From NCBI GenBank assembly GCA_963576725.1, contig OY755247.1, positions 14,262,526 through 14,326,525 on the forward strand: 64,000 nucleotides of DNA, written 5' to 3'. A model generated the notes under the pieces. It made no database searches, was not told the origin of the DNA, and saw only the letters and a program-made list of their open reading frames with translations. This DNA comes from Azorinus chamasolen (taxonomy: Eukaryota > Mollusca > Bivalvia > Cardiida > Solecurtidae). The number at the start of each line of letters is the position of its first letter. Positions within the stretch are counted from its first letter, which is position 1. Positions 28,254-37,388 of this stretch are shown one piece after another. A program made the position numbers and the translations under genes.

Positions 28254-29080
28254 TTATATCCCCACAAACGAATTTTTTTTTTTTTTTTTTTTTTTTTTTG
28301 GGGGGGGTATACTGGAGTCACCATGTCCGTCGTTCGTCCGTCCGTCCATCCGGTTTGTTCGGATCATAACTTCCAAAGTATAAAAGCTTCATATTCAGAC
28401 AGATCACATTGACTGCAAATGCAGTGCATACGGTTCGTAACTATGTGTTCATATTTTTTTGAGTTATTGCCCTTTATTATTTTTCCAAAAATCTAGCTTG
28501 TCCGGATCATAACTTTCAAAATATAAAAGCTATTGACTTCAAACTTCATATACATATAGAACACATTGACCACAAGTGCAGTGCACAAGGTACATAACTC
28601 TGTCTTCAGTACTTTTGGAGTTATTGCCCTTTGTTATTTTTATATTTGTCAAAATCTGGTTTGTCCGGTTCATAACTTAAAACGTATAAAAGCTATTGAC
28701 TTCAAACTTCATATACAGATAGATAACATTGACCACAAGTGCAGTGCACAAGGTCTATTACTCTGTCCTACGTATTTTTGGAGTTTCTGTCCTTTGTTAT
28801 TTTTGTCAAAGATTGGCTTCTTTTAATAAATGAATTTTTTTCGGACCTTTTCTCTGTCATACCTCAACAAAACTTTTTTAAAGTTTGCAGTATTGTTGAA
28901 CAACATCTGAAGTTCTGCACCTGCGATAAAGGCTTTGATTTGTCACTTCGTGCATGAATGAATGATCTCCCTTTTCGTAATTTTACAAATTAAAATTTAG
29001 CTGTCGGGAGCTTTATTTCTATAACCCCGTCTCTGTGTGAAATGTGCTAGTGGGGGTATTAATCACCTTTAGTGGTAGTT
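28254..29080 (+). mobile_element. Helitron-like element HLE-9, inside the LINE pseudogene
   Basis: 5' hairpin TATATCCCCACAAACG ... T-tract ... GGGGGTATA (28255-28311), GTCCGTCGTTCGTCC tract, then about three 155-bp units (GGATCATAACTTCCAAAGTA, TTGACTTCAAACTTCATATA). The 3' subterminal GGGGGTATTA and hairpin CACCTTTAGTGG lie near 29051-29074. The expected CTCTTGTT is mutated. It splits the RT between WRLGL and NGKLFN. Confidence 0.68.
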
Positions 29081-29544
29081 CAAACTTAGCTTTTGTCAAA
29101 GACCTAATCTCCAAACAGAATCAAATGCCTGTGAAAAATATATGAAGGCGCAAAAGAGTTTCTTTTTATTCTTTTTGAGTAGTTCAAATAACGAGTGAAA
29201 TACAAAAATATGGTCTGTTGTAGAATAATTTTTCCGAAAGCCCGCTTGGTTGTGTCTCATTACATGTAGTTCCGTTTTCTTCAATATAACTAGTTAACCT
29301 TGAGTTTAAACTTGATGTGAACAATTTTCCATGACAGCTTAAAAGAGTGATCAGACGGTAATTACTAGGGTCCAACGAGTCACCTTTATTCTTGTAAATG
29401 GGTATAATGAACCCTTCCAGCCACGTGGAGGATATATTGCCTGTACACACTGGAAGTAACAGCGATGACATCGATTTAATAATACAATCTGAGGGACACG
29501 GTGCTTTATCGTTTTTATAGGCCGGTTTGAAAAAACGAGACGTA

Positions 29545-29965
29545 TTATAGAATGGCGCTGTCTGTCTGTATTATCTGTAACATCTCTTACTCAAGTTCGG
29601 CTTGGTGGATCCTCCTCAAATTTCACCATAATGTTTATCTGGACATGTTACAGTAGCGTGACCAGTCCCTGTACGTATAACGTCGTATATCCAGGGTCAA
29701 TGTCGCACAATTGGACTTAGAATATGCATTTAGCATTTGCGTTTAGCAAATATGTTAAATGTCTGTCTGTCTGTAACATCTCTAACCCAAGTTCTGCTTG
29801 GTGGATCCTTCCCAAATTTCACCACAATGTTTATCTGGACATGCTACAGTAGAATCGGTGTGCCCTGGTACATATATATCCAAGGTCAAGGTCGCACACA
29901 TGGACTGAGACTTTGCGTTTAAGATTTGTGTTAAGCAAATATGTTGACTTCAATTTATGTTGAAA
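29545..29965 (+). mobile_element. HLE-10, 5' part with 200-bp tandem units
   Basis: A TGTCTGTCTG tract is followed by TAACATCTCT ... GCTTGGTGGATCCT. The same unit repeats at about 29759. The first unit abuts the decayed LINE. No clear 5' hairpin. Confidence 0.55.
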
Positions 29966-30079
29966 GTCCACTTATTTACATAACCATTTGAAATAAAGTT
30001 TTGAAACTTGGAACACTTGTTCACCATCACAAGCTTCACCTGTAGGCAAGATAAGCATTTTGACAGAATTATTTCCCCT

Positions 30080-30507
30080 TTTAAGCCCCCAAAGCTAGGC
30101 TTTGGGGCATATATAGCGATTGAACCGTTCGTTAGTGTGTGCTAGTGAGTGCAGATTTTGCTTGTCAGGAGCATATCTCCTACACTACTTTGGCTAGGAT
30201 CACCAAATATGGTGTGTGTGAGTACATCTTGGGATGGTGGAGTGGCGCATACTATTTTAGGTCAATGTGACCTTGAACTTTGACCTCATTTACAAAAAAA
30301 GCTTGTCCGGAGCATATCTCCTACACTACTTCAGCTAGGATCACCAAATATGGTGTGTGAGTACATCTTGTGATGGCAGAGTTTCCCGTACTATTTATAT
30401 ATCAATGTGACCTTGACCGTGACCTTGGGCTTCATTTACAAGAAAAACTTGTCCGGAGCATACCTCCTATACTGAATCAGATAGGATCACCAAATATGGC
30501 GTGTGAG
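30080..30507 (+). mobile_element. Helitron-like element HLE-4a, 3' end not found
   Basis: 5' hairpin GCCCCCAAAGCTA-GGCTTTGGGGC (30084-30108), then about three units with CTTGTCCGGAGCATATCTCC and ATGTGACCTTGA. Same family as HLE-4b. Apparently inserted in a different tandem array (30061-31330). Confidence 0.6.
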
Positions 30508-31335
30508 TTTTGTCCGTCTGCATTTGAACATGGGCAGTTGAAGTGGTGCACTCTAATCCTTCAATATGAAAGTTATTCAAAATATATTTGGTATACATTA
30601 TGACCACTAATATTAAATGGACAAGACGTGTTTGTATGTGTTTAACGCTTGGCAATGCAGAATGAATTATTTCTCCTTGAACTTTAAGTATTGTTAAGTT
30701 GTCAATTTAGCATGAAACATGGGTAGTTGGTATCGCTCTCCCTTTAATTTGAAAGTTATCAAATTTATATTGACATGCATAATAACCATGATTAGTAAGT
30801 GTGTACGATGCAATTTTTACGTGTTTAGCGGTAGGCATGGCAGAATTATTTCCCCTTGAATATTTGAGTATTTTTGTCATTTGGGCATGTAACATGAGTA
30901 GTTGGTGTCGCAAACTCTTCCTTCAGTTTTAAAGCTACAGTAAACCCTTTCTATAACGGCCACTAAATTACATGAAGTAGTTTGTGTTAAAGGCAGGCGG
31001 CTGCTTAAAGCAAGGTGAAAGTAAAACAGAACGCTCCTATAGGAGCGTTCTGTTTTACTTTCACCTTGCTTTAAGCAGCCACCTGCCCTTAATACCAAAT
31101 AATTAACACCTTTTAGTGGCCGTTATAGAGAGGTTTTACTGTATTGCATTCATATTTGGCATACAATATAACCACTGATAGTAAATGTGTAAGCCATAAT
31201 GTTCATGTGTTTAGTGCCAGGCATTGCATAATTATTTTCCCTTGAACTTGGAATATTTTTGTCATTTGGTCCTGTAACATGGGTCAGGTTGGTGTCGCAA
31301 TCCTCCTTCAATTTTTTTTAACATATTTCTTTTAC
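30508..31335 (+). repeat. 170-bp tandem array, interrupted
   Basis: Units carry GAATTATTTCCCCTTGAA, TTTGTCATTTGGGCATGTAA and GTAGTTGGTGTCGC. At least three are visible, with an A2 element inside (30938-31141). It may be the body of HLE-10. 31336-31582 shows no clear repeat. Confidence 0.65.
30938..31141. mobile_element. TA-type hairpin element, subfamily A2
   Basis: TIRs CAGTAAACCCTTTCTATAAC ... GTTATAGAGAGGTTTTACTG with TA on both sides. Palindrome about 30991-31085 (tip CGCTCCTATAGGAGCG), arms about 46 bp with one mismatch. Confidence 0.9.
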
Positions 31336-31582
31336 GTGGTCGTTTGCCTGTCTCCGGACTATGTAAAATTACATGCCCTTGAACTTAGATGTATAACTAT
31401 TGTATAGGGATGAATGTGAAATTGTGGTACAAACTTCTTACAACTACAGTTTTCTTCAGATTTCTGTAGAAATTGTACACATTGTGTCTTAGATGTGTAG
31501 ACGTGCATACCGTAATTCTTTTCAGTATCTTACCGGGTTACAGATAAGGTTTTGATGCAATTGGGTATTTACTCCTTGACTT

Positions 31583-33142
31583 TTAGCTCACCAGAGCACA
31601 AAGTGCTCAAGGTGAGCTATTGTGATACCCCTGTGTCCGGCGTCCGTCGTCCGTCTGTCCGTCTGTCCGTCTGTCTGTCCGTCAACAATTTCAAACGACT
31701 TCTTCTCTAAAACCGACTGCCTAATTGTAACCAAACTTGGTCAGATACATACTGTGGGTGGGTGCTTCAAAAGTTGTTAAAAGATAGTGGGTGGGGCCAT
31801 CGGTCTTGTTGCCATGGCAACTGTACACAATGTCTAGAAAAATCTTCTTCTCCAGAATGACTTGTCCGATTTGAATATATTTTTCACCAAAATGTTTCTC
31901 AATTGATAGACTTTAAAAGTTGTTAAAAGAATTTCGATCCAACAAAAAACATGGCCGACAGAGGGCGTGGTAATTTTTTCCATATACGGTAATGTGGAAT
32001 TTTTCATAGGAAAATCTTTAATAATCTTCTTCTCTCAAACTGTAAGGCCTAGAACTTTGATATTTGGTATGTAGCATGATCTAATGGTCCTCTACAAAAG
32101 TTGTTCAAATTATGACCCCCGGGCTAAAAATGGCTCCGCCCAAGGGCTTATCAGTTTTTCATGGGAAATTTTTTAAAAATATTCTTCTCTCAAACTGTAA
32201 GGCCTAGACCTTTGATATTTGGTATGTGGCATGATCTTATGGTCACCTACAAATATTGTTCAAATTATGACCCCCGGGCCAAAAATGGCCCCACCCGAGG
32301 GCTTATCAGTGTTTCATAGGAAAATCTTTAAAAATCTTCTTCTCTCAAACTGTAAGGCCTAGACCTTTGATATTTGGTATGTAGCATGATCTTATGGTCC
32401 TCTACAAAGATTGTTCAAATTAGGACCCCCGGGCCAAAAATGGCCCCGCCCAAGGGCTTATCAATTTTTCATAGGAAAATCTTTAAAAATCATCTTCTCT
32501 GAAACTGTAAGGCCTAGACCTTTGATATTTGGTATGAAGCATGATCTAATGGTCCTCTACAAAAGTTGTTCGAATTATGACACCCGGGCCAAAAATGACC
32601 CCGCCCAAGGGCTTATCAGATTTTCATAGGAAAATCTTTAAAAATCTTCTTCTGAAACTGTAAGGCCTAGACGTTTGATATTTGGTATGTAGCATGATCT
32701 TATGGTCCTCTACAAACATTGTTCAAATTATGACCCCCAGGCCAAAAATGGCCCCGATTATCAGTTTTTCATTAGAAAATCTTTAAAAATCTACAGAAAC
32801 TGTAAGGCCTAGACCATTGATATTTGGTATGTAACATGATCTAATGGTCGTCTACAAATATGTAGCTGTGGCTTGTGGTCCTCTGCCAAAAATGTTTAAC
32901 TTAAGACTCTGACCACTAGGCGAAACTTGGCCCTGCCTCAGGGCTTATCAGTTTTTCATGGGAAAAATATAAAATATTATTTTTCTCTGAAACCATAAGG
33001 CTTAGACCTTTAATTAATGGCATACTGCTTTGTCTTGTGGTTCTCTACCAAGGTTGTACACATGATTTCTTGTGGTCAAAAGTGGCCCCGCCCCTGGGGT
33101 TATCTCAGGTGAGCGCTTCAGGGCCTCATGGCCCTCTTGTTT
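31583..33142 (+). mobile_element. Helitron-like element HLE-3
   Basis: 5' hairpin AGCTCACCAGAGCAC-AAA-GTGCTCAAGGTGAGCT (31585-31618), GTCC/GTCT tract (31636-31683), about seven 155-bp units (CTGTAAGGCCTAGACCTTTG near 32040, 32195, 32350, 32505, 32658, 32799). Then the 3' subterminal AGGTGAGC, hairpin AGGGCC-TCAT-GGCCCT and CTTGTT ending 33142. No ORF of its own. Confidence 0.82.
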
Positions 33143-33632
33143 ACAGAATTGGGTATTTGCAATTTTTATTGTGTATTGGTAATTTTCGTAATATGGTATT
33201 ATTCATATTCTCATAAGGTATTCTTATTTTTTCTTGCTTTTTGCTATATTTATTTGCTTTGTGTTACTCATTGTTTTGAAAAACAATTACTCTTTCCACA
33301 ATTTTAATTGGGTAAATACCCCAATACTCCCCTTATCTGTAACCGATCTTACAAATCAAACAGAAGTTACCTGTCCCTGGACTTGTACCATATGTGTTGC
33401 TTACCAATTAAGTTTTTGGAATTAAATTATTTTACAGTTTTCAACTTAATTAAATGATCTCTGTTAAGTTTATATGAGCGTCACATAATTTCTTCCAGTA
33501 TCTAACATGCAGCTGTTACCAGCCATTGGACTTGCGATCAAGGCTTCCGTGCGGGGTAATTAAACACCTTGGTATTTCTGGTTTTTGTCAAGGTCTGCTT
33601 GAAGTCAGAGTGGTTGTTTCTTCAATTTCTTA
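33143..33632. other. Unassigned
   Basis: AT-rich stretch without a recognised repeat. TTGGGTATTT occurs on both sides of HLE-3 (31561 and 33151), which suggests local duplication. Confidence 0.35.
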
Positions 33633-33636
33633 TTAA

Positions 33637-33857
33637 CCCATTCCCTCATATTGATGCCTTTTGACGCTTCTACAAAAGTCACCCGTTGAAACCATTGTGA
33701 TAAATAGACCATTTGCTCCTATAGGAGCAAATGTTCTATTTATCACAATGGTTTCAAACTACAAAATTTGAAAATTTTCCCTTTCTCCTGTTAATGCTCC
33801 TTTTCAGTAGATTTATTCAAAGTGGTTAGATATTAAAATAGCCTATGAGGGAAGGGG
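33637..33857. mobile_element. TTAA-type hairpin element, family B
   Basis: TTAA 33633-33636 and 33858-33861. Palindrome 33688-33755 with tip GCTCCTATAGGAGC and two arm mismatches. Confidence 0.88.
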
Positions 33858-33894
33858 TTAAAAGCAAAGTGAGGTATCAAAGAATTTGGATCCT

Positions 33895-34053
33895 GATGAA
33901 CTGTTCGCTTATGAAATAATACAGATATGATTCCACAGCATCTGCCATGACCAAATACCCTGCTGTGTTCATGTGCCATTATAAAAGATAATCTTATTAA
34001 TATTCACAATGCGATTATTTCTGGCATGAATATTCATGAAGTAGAGGGTTAAA
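33895..34053 (+). repeat. Family D right half
   Basis: TTCGCTTATGAAATAATACA ... GGCATGAATATTCATGAAGT AGAGGG-TTAA. The left half is replaced by an F-like GGATCCTGATGAAC. Confidence 0.55.
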
Positions 34054-34261
34054 TGTGTTATTTATTATAACAACTTACAATTTTGCATAAGAAAATGAAA
34101 AAAAAATGCAAATGTATGTGTTGACTCGAATCTTCGTCGTTCATTAGATCTGATGTCCATGGTAACTGGTTGTTTAATGGTTTGTAGTTTTTCACAGGCA
34201 TATACAAAATACCTAATTGGAATAGGAGATCAATATTTAATAAATGCTAACCTTTCTTTAA

Positions 34262-34503
34262 CCCTTCGCTTGCTATTCACGTCAATATACCTACCTGTAA
34301 ATAGTGAAGACCCAGATGAGACAGCTCCTGCAGGAGCTGTCTCATCAGGGTCTGCACTATTTACAAGTTGCTTGTGCAACCAGTGCACTCCACAGCAGTG
34401 ATTTCACAGCGAAATACTTGTACACAGTGAATATATATGTAATTATACAACAGGGCATGGGTAAAGAAGGAGAAATGTATTTCGAAATTCAGCAAGAGAA
34501 GGG
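34262..34503 (+). mobile_element. TTAA-type hairpin element, family C
   Basis: TTAA 34258-34261 and 34504-34507. Palindrome about 34294-34366 with tip AGCTCCTGCAGGAGCT. Nearly identical to the 9576 and 52052 copies. Confidence 0.9.
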
Positions 34504-34666
34504 TTAACAGTGTAAAACCATTTCTAAAAACCACTACAACATGCAAAATGCTCCCAGAAACTACTTTGTTGTGCTTTCTAGCCACATATGTGTTATTTCG
34601 AATTGCTGTATGGTAGAAATTAGTGCTGTCAATTAATTGTGTGTAAACCAGTACACATGAAATTAA

Positions 34667-34844
34667 CCCCTTTCCTTCATATAAACATGTTTTCACTCAT
34701 TGGCAAACAGAGTAGACCCAGATCTTTTTTCTGTACTTTCAACAATGGCTACAATGTTCCATCTTCCATATTTCATTATAACTATTTTGTCCATGCATAT
34801 TCAGTAAGTATTGAAATTTGGAAAAATATAGAACATGGATAGGG
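34667..34844 (+). mobile_element. TTAA-type element, family D, hairpin right arm deleted
   Basis: TTAA (34663-34666) CCCCTTTCCTTCATATAAAC, one arm GGCAAACAGAGTAGACCCAG ATC, then directly TTCTGTACTTTCAACAATGG and the end GATAGGG-TTAA (34845-34848). Confidence 0.78.
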
Positions 34845-34960
34845 TTAAGCCTTTTTCAAAATTGATAATCAAAACAAACATTTTATTCTAACTATTTGTT
34901 TTTTGGATAGAAAAGGCGAAAATGAAAACTATTACAGACGAAAATAGTTTTGCTTGAATT

Positions 34961-35470
34961 TTGTGTCACCTGCCGAGAAGCAGTGTGTCTCTTAGGGATC
35001 ACTTTTCCGACGTCTGTCTGTCCTGTCTGTCTGTCTGTCCCTCAGTCTGTCACACTTTCTTTTTTTGGCTGTCATTTGGCTGTGAAATTTCACATGTGTC
35101 TTCCTCTCAATGAGGACCATTGATGTAACTAAGGCCCATCACTCTGCATGCAATACCTTTTGAATTTTCCCCATTGTTCTAATTTTCGTCACACTTTTTT
35201 TTATGTCATTTCTAAACTAATCACTATAGAGCTTTCAAATTTCACATGTGTCTTCCGCTCATGGAGGACCATTGGTGTAACTAAGGTCCATCACTCTGCA
35301 TGCAATACTTTTTGAATGATTCCCCTTTGTTCTGATTTTCGTCACACTTTCTTTTTTTTGGCTGTCATTTCTAAACTAATTATTCCACTGATTTTCCCAC
35401 TCCAGCATATTAACAGTTTTTGTGTCAGTTGGGAGCAGGTGGCACATGTGTTCCTCCGAACACTCTTGTT
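34961..35470 (+). mobile_element. Helitron-like element HLE-5
   Basis: 5' TTGTGTCACCTGCCGAGAAG, GTCTGTCTGTCC tract (35009-35050), about two and a half 148-bp units (CACATGTGTCTTCC). Then the 3' subterminal GCAGGTGGCAC, hairpin GTGTTC-CTCC-GAACAC and CTTGTT ending 35470. Confidence 0.75.
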
Positions 35471-35499
35471 ATAATGGTATATTTATACAGGTTGTTTTG

Positions 35500-35640
35500 G
35501 TATTGAGTGAGGTCTGTATTATTTCATAAGCAACAGAGCAGTCCCTAATCAGATGGCTCCTAGCTTGTCGGAGCTGTCTGATCTTGGTCTAGTCTGTTTG
35601 CAAATGCGTGCAAAGGCGTTTCTATGACGAAAGGTTGACG
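35500..35640 (-). repeat. Family D(-) element, partial
   Basis: TATTATTTCATAAGCAACAG, hairpin about 35534-35602 with an enlarged tip (CTCCTAGCTTGTCGGAG), then GCAAATGCGTGCAAAGGCG and GAAAGGTTGA. Resembles the 13233 copy. Confidence 0.6.
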
Positions 35641-35714
35641 AGTTGTGTTTTCCTAGTACATGTACGGGTCTCTCTGTTTACTAAAAATGTGTTGATAGGT
35701 AATAGGGTAATTAA

Positions 35715-36015
35715 CCCTTCGCTTGCTATTCACGTCAATATACATACCTGTAAATAGTGAAGACCCAGATGAAACAGCTCCTGCAGGAGCTGTCTCATCA
35801 GATGAAACAGCTCCTGCAGGAGCTGTCTCATCAGATGAAACAGCTCCTGCAGGAGCTGGCTCATCAGGGTCTGCACTATTTACAAGTTGATCGTGCAACC
35901 AGTGCACTCCACAGCAGTGATTACACAGCGAACTACTTGTACACAGTGAAGATATATGTAATTATACAACAGGACATGGGTAAAGAAGGAGAAATGTATT
36001 TCAGCAAGCGAAGGG
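35715..36015 (+). mobile_element. TTAA-type element, family C, hairpin core triplicated
   Basis: TTAA 35711-35714 and 36016-36019. The 33-bp hairpin core (GATGAAACAGCTCCTGCAGG...) occurs three times head to tail at 35768-35800, 35801-35833 and 35834-35866. The copies are identical except for one base in the third. The outer arms are single copy. Confidence 0.92.
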
Positions 36016-36132
36016 TTAATTCTTGGAGAGGCATCTTTAGTTCGCCATCAGTATATGTAACTAGGCGGATTTTAATTAGCTATGCCAAGCCTTTTCCAAA
36101 AGTGGTGGCCTATAATTTTATAATTACAAGTA

Positions 36133-36324
36133 CAGTAAAACCTCTCTATAAAGGCCATTAATTTGTGTTATTAGTTGGTATTTAGGGCAGGTGGCTACTT
36201 AAAGCAAGGTGAAAGTAAAACAGAACGCTCCTATATTTTACTTTCACCTTGCTTTAAGCAGCCACCTGCCTTTAACACAAAATACTTGATGTAATTTAAT
36301 GGCCATTGTAGAGAGGTGCTACTG
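36133..36324. mobile_element. TA-type element, A2, tip deleted
   Basis: TIRs CAGTAAAACCTCTCTATAAA ... ATTGTAGAGAGGTGCTACTG with TA outside. The left arm runs to CGCTCCTAT and jumps to TTTTACTTTCACCTTGC, so the inner right arm is missing. Confidence 0.85.
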
Positions 36325-36830
36325 TACAATCATATAAATATTTCTTTGATCTCTCATTTCATGTACAACCAATTTGATATACATGATGTGAAAGTTAATG
36401 TGAATAAAACCTGAGACAGATCGTGTGTCTGTGAAAGTAGAACAGACGTATTATTTGTGTGATGAAAGCAGTCGGTTGAGAAAGTAATTTAATGAATTTT
36501 TTTTTTAATATTTTGCGAAAGTTTAATGTTAATCTTGAGAATCTTGAATCTAGATGAGAAGCTGAAAAACTCGGCGTTTCTTCGATATCCAAATTATTTG
36601 AAACTCTGTCGACTGATTCCCGATAGCTTGAATGATTAGGTGGTAAATGTTACATTTCACAGTCATGTGCGTTTCTCTCTTGCACTACACTAGATTTTGA
36701 GCAGCGTTAATTTTTACACTACACAAACGTTTTAGAAGATCTTAATGTTTTCACAGTGCGATAATGTTTGAAGTATTATTGACTCTCGTCTGCTTAACGT
36801 ATAGTCTACTCAAGGTTTCAAAGTTGATTT
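36325..36830. other. Unassigned
   Basis: No recognised gene. A weak F-like trace at 36545-36590 (on the minus strand GGATATCGAAGAAACGCCGA, then CTTCTCATCTAGATTCAAG) may be an old hairpin. Confidence 0.35.
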
Positions 36831-37049
36831 TTAGCTCGTCTGTTTCAAAGAAATCGCGAGCTATTGTAGTAACTCCGGCCTCCACGTCGTTGTTGTCGTC
36901 GTCGTTGTCGTAGTTGTTGTCGTCATCCGAAATCTTAACATTGACCATAACTTCTTCAAATTTTCATTTACAACATTCATTTTTGGTATGCATGTTCATC
37001 TTGACAATGACGACAAACGAGCGTTGCACCCGCTTGCGGTGCTCTTGTT
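36831..37049 (+). mobile_element. Helitron-like element HLE-6 (219 bp)
   Basis: 5' hairpin AGCTCG ... CGAGCT (36833-36864), GTCGTTGTTGTCGTCG tract, 3' subterminal ACGAGCGTTG, hairpin GCACC-CGCTT-GCGGTGC, CTCTTGTT ending 37049. The smallest complete element: all end signals and almost no body. Confidence 0.72.
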
Positions 37050-37114
37050 CTTTAAATTATCATAATAAAAGCGTCAAATAGTCTGAATCCTGATTTGGCT
37101 TTGAGGCCCTTGGC

Positions 37115-37310
37115 ATCGCCTACGCATATCTAGAAACACACGTGGCAGCTTAATGCAAGTGGAAAGTAATGCTGAAAGCTCCTTTAGACCTGCTTTAAGC
37201 TGTGAACTTGAGAAACTTTTCAGATTAGAAATGGGATCACTCAAAACTCTCTTATCTCAAAGTAATTAGCAAAGGTCCCTCGAAGTTCGAGATATCGAAG
37301 TTCAAGCCTG
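37115..37310. mobile_element. TA-type element, A6, left end lost
   Basis: ACGCATATCTAGAAACACAC, left arm GCAGCTTAATGCAAGTGGAA to GCTCC. Partial right arm TTTAGACCTGCTTTAAGC. Right TIR GAGATATCGAAGTTCAAGCC TGTA. Confidence 0.65.
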
Positions 37311-37388
37311 TACGCATACTTACCCTGATTCTGGTATCTAACAATAAAATCAAGGTGCATCTGAAAGTGTGCCATGCACTTTTACCTT

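Larger units (their letters stand above)
25865..29530 (-). pseudogene. LINE reverse-transcriptase pseudogene, interrupted
   Basis: Read from 29530 down, the minus strand encodes, with stops and frameshifts, an RT in order: AYKNDKAPCPSDCIIK, WLEGFIIPIYKNKGDSLDPS, NYRLITLLSCHGKLF, QAGFRKNYSTTDHIFVFHSL, FSQAFDSVWRLGL, then HLE-9. After the insert come NGKLFNVIYNMY, CGLRQGKNLSSILFPMFLND, LVLLYVDVTVLSDNNEDLQC (a YADDT block with substitutions) and WHLKINLSK. An unidentified insert of about 320 bp follows at 27460-27780. Downstream are GYFLTARNHLVEQARKAF, PVLTYGSEIWGYENL, KLIKQVLIDQFKQDWNASL and WFHFRTATHKFPVETGRWND. The 3' end has AATAAAGGAATTGTATTGTA on the LINE strand (about 26093-26112), split by an A1 element. 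This is a dead copy. Confidence 0.8.

Noticed and set aside
28272..28301. Poly(T)-poly(G) tract as a retrogene poly(A) tail
   Set aside because: It lies inside the 5' hairpin of HLE-9 and is better explained as expansion of its loop.
29880..29892. Single nuclear-receptor element near HLE-10
   Set aside because: One CAAGGTCAAGGTC alone is not evidence. Only mentioned with the larger arrays.
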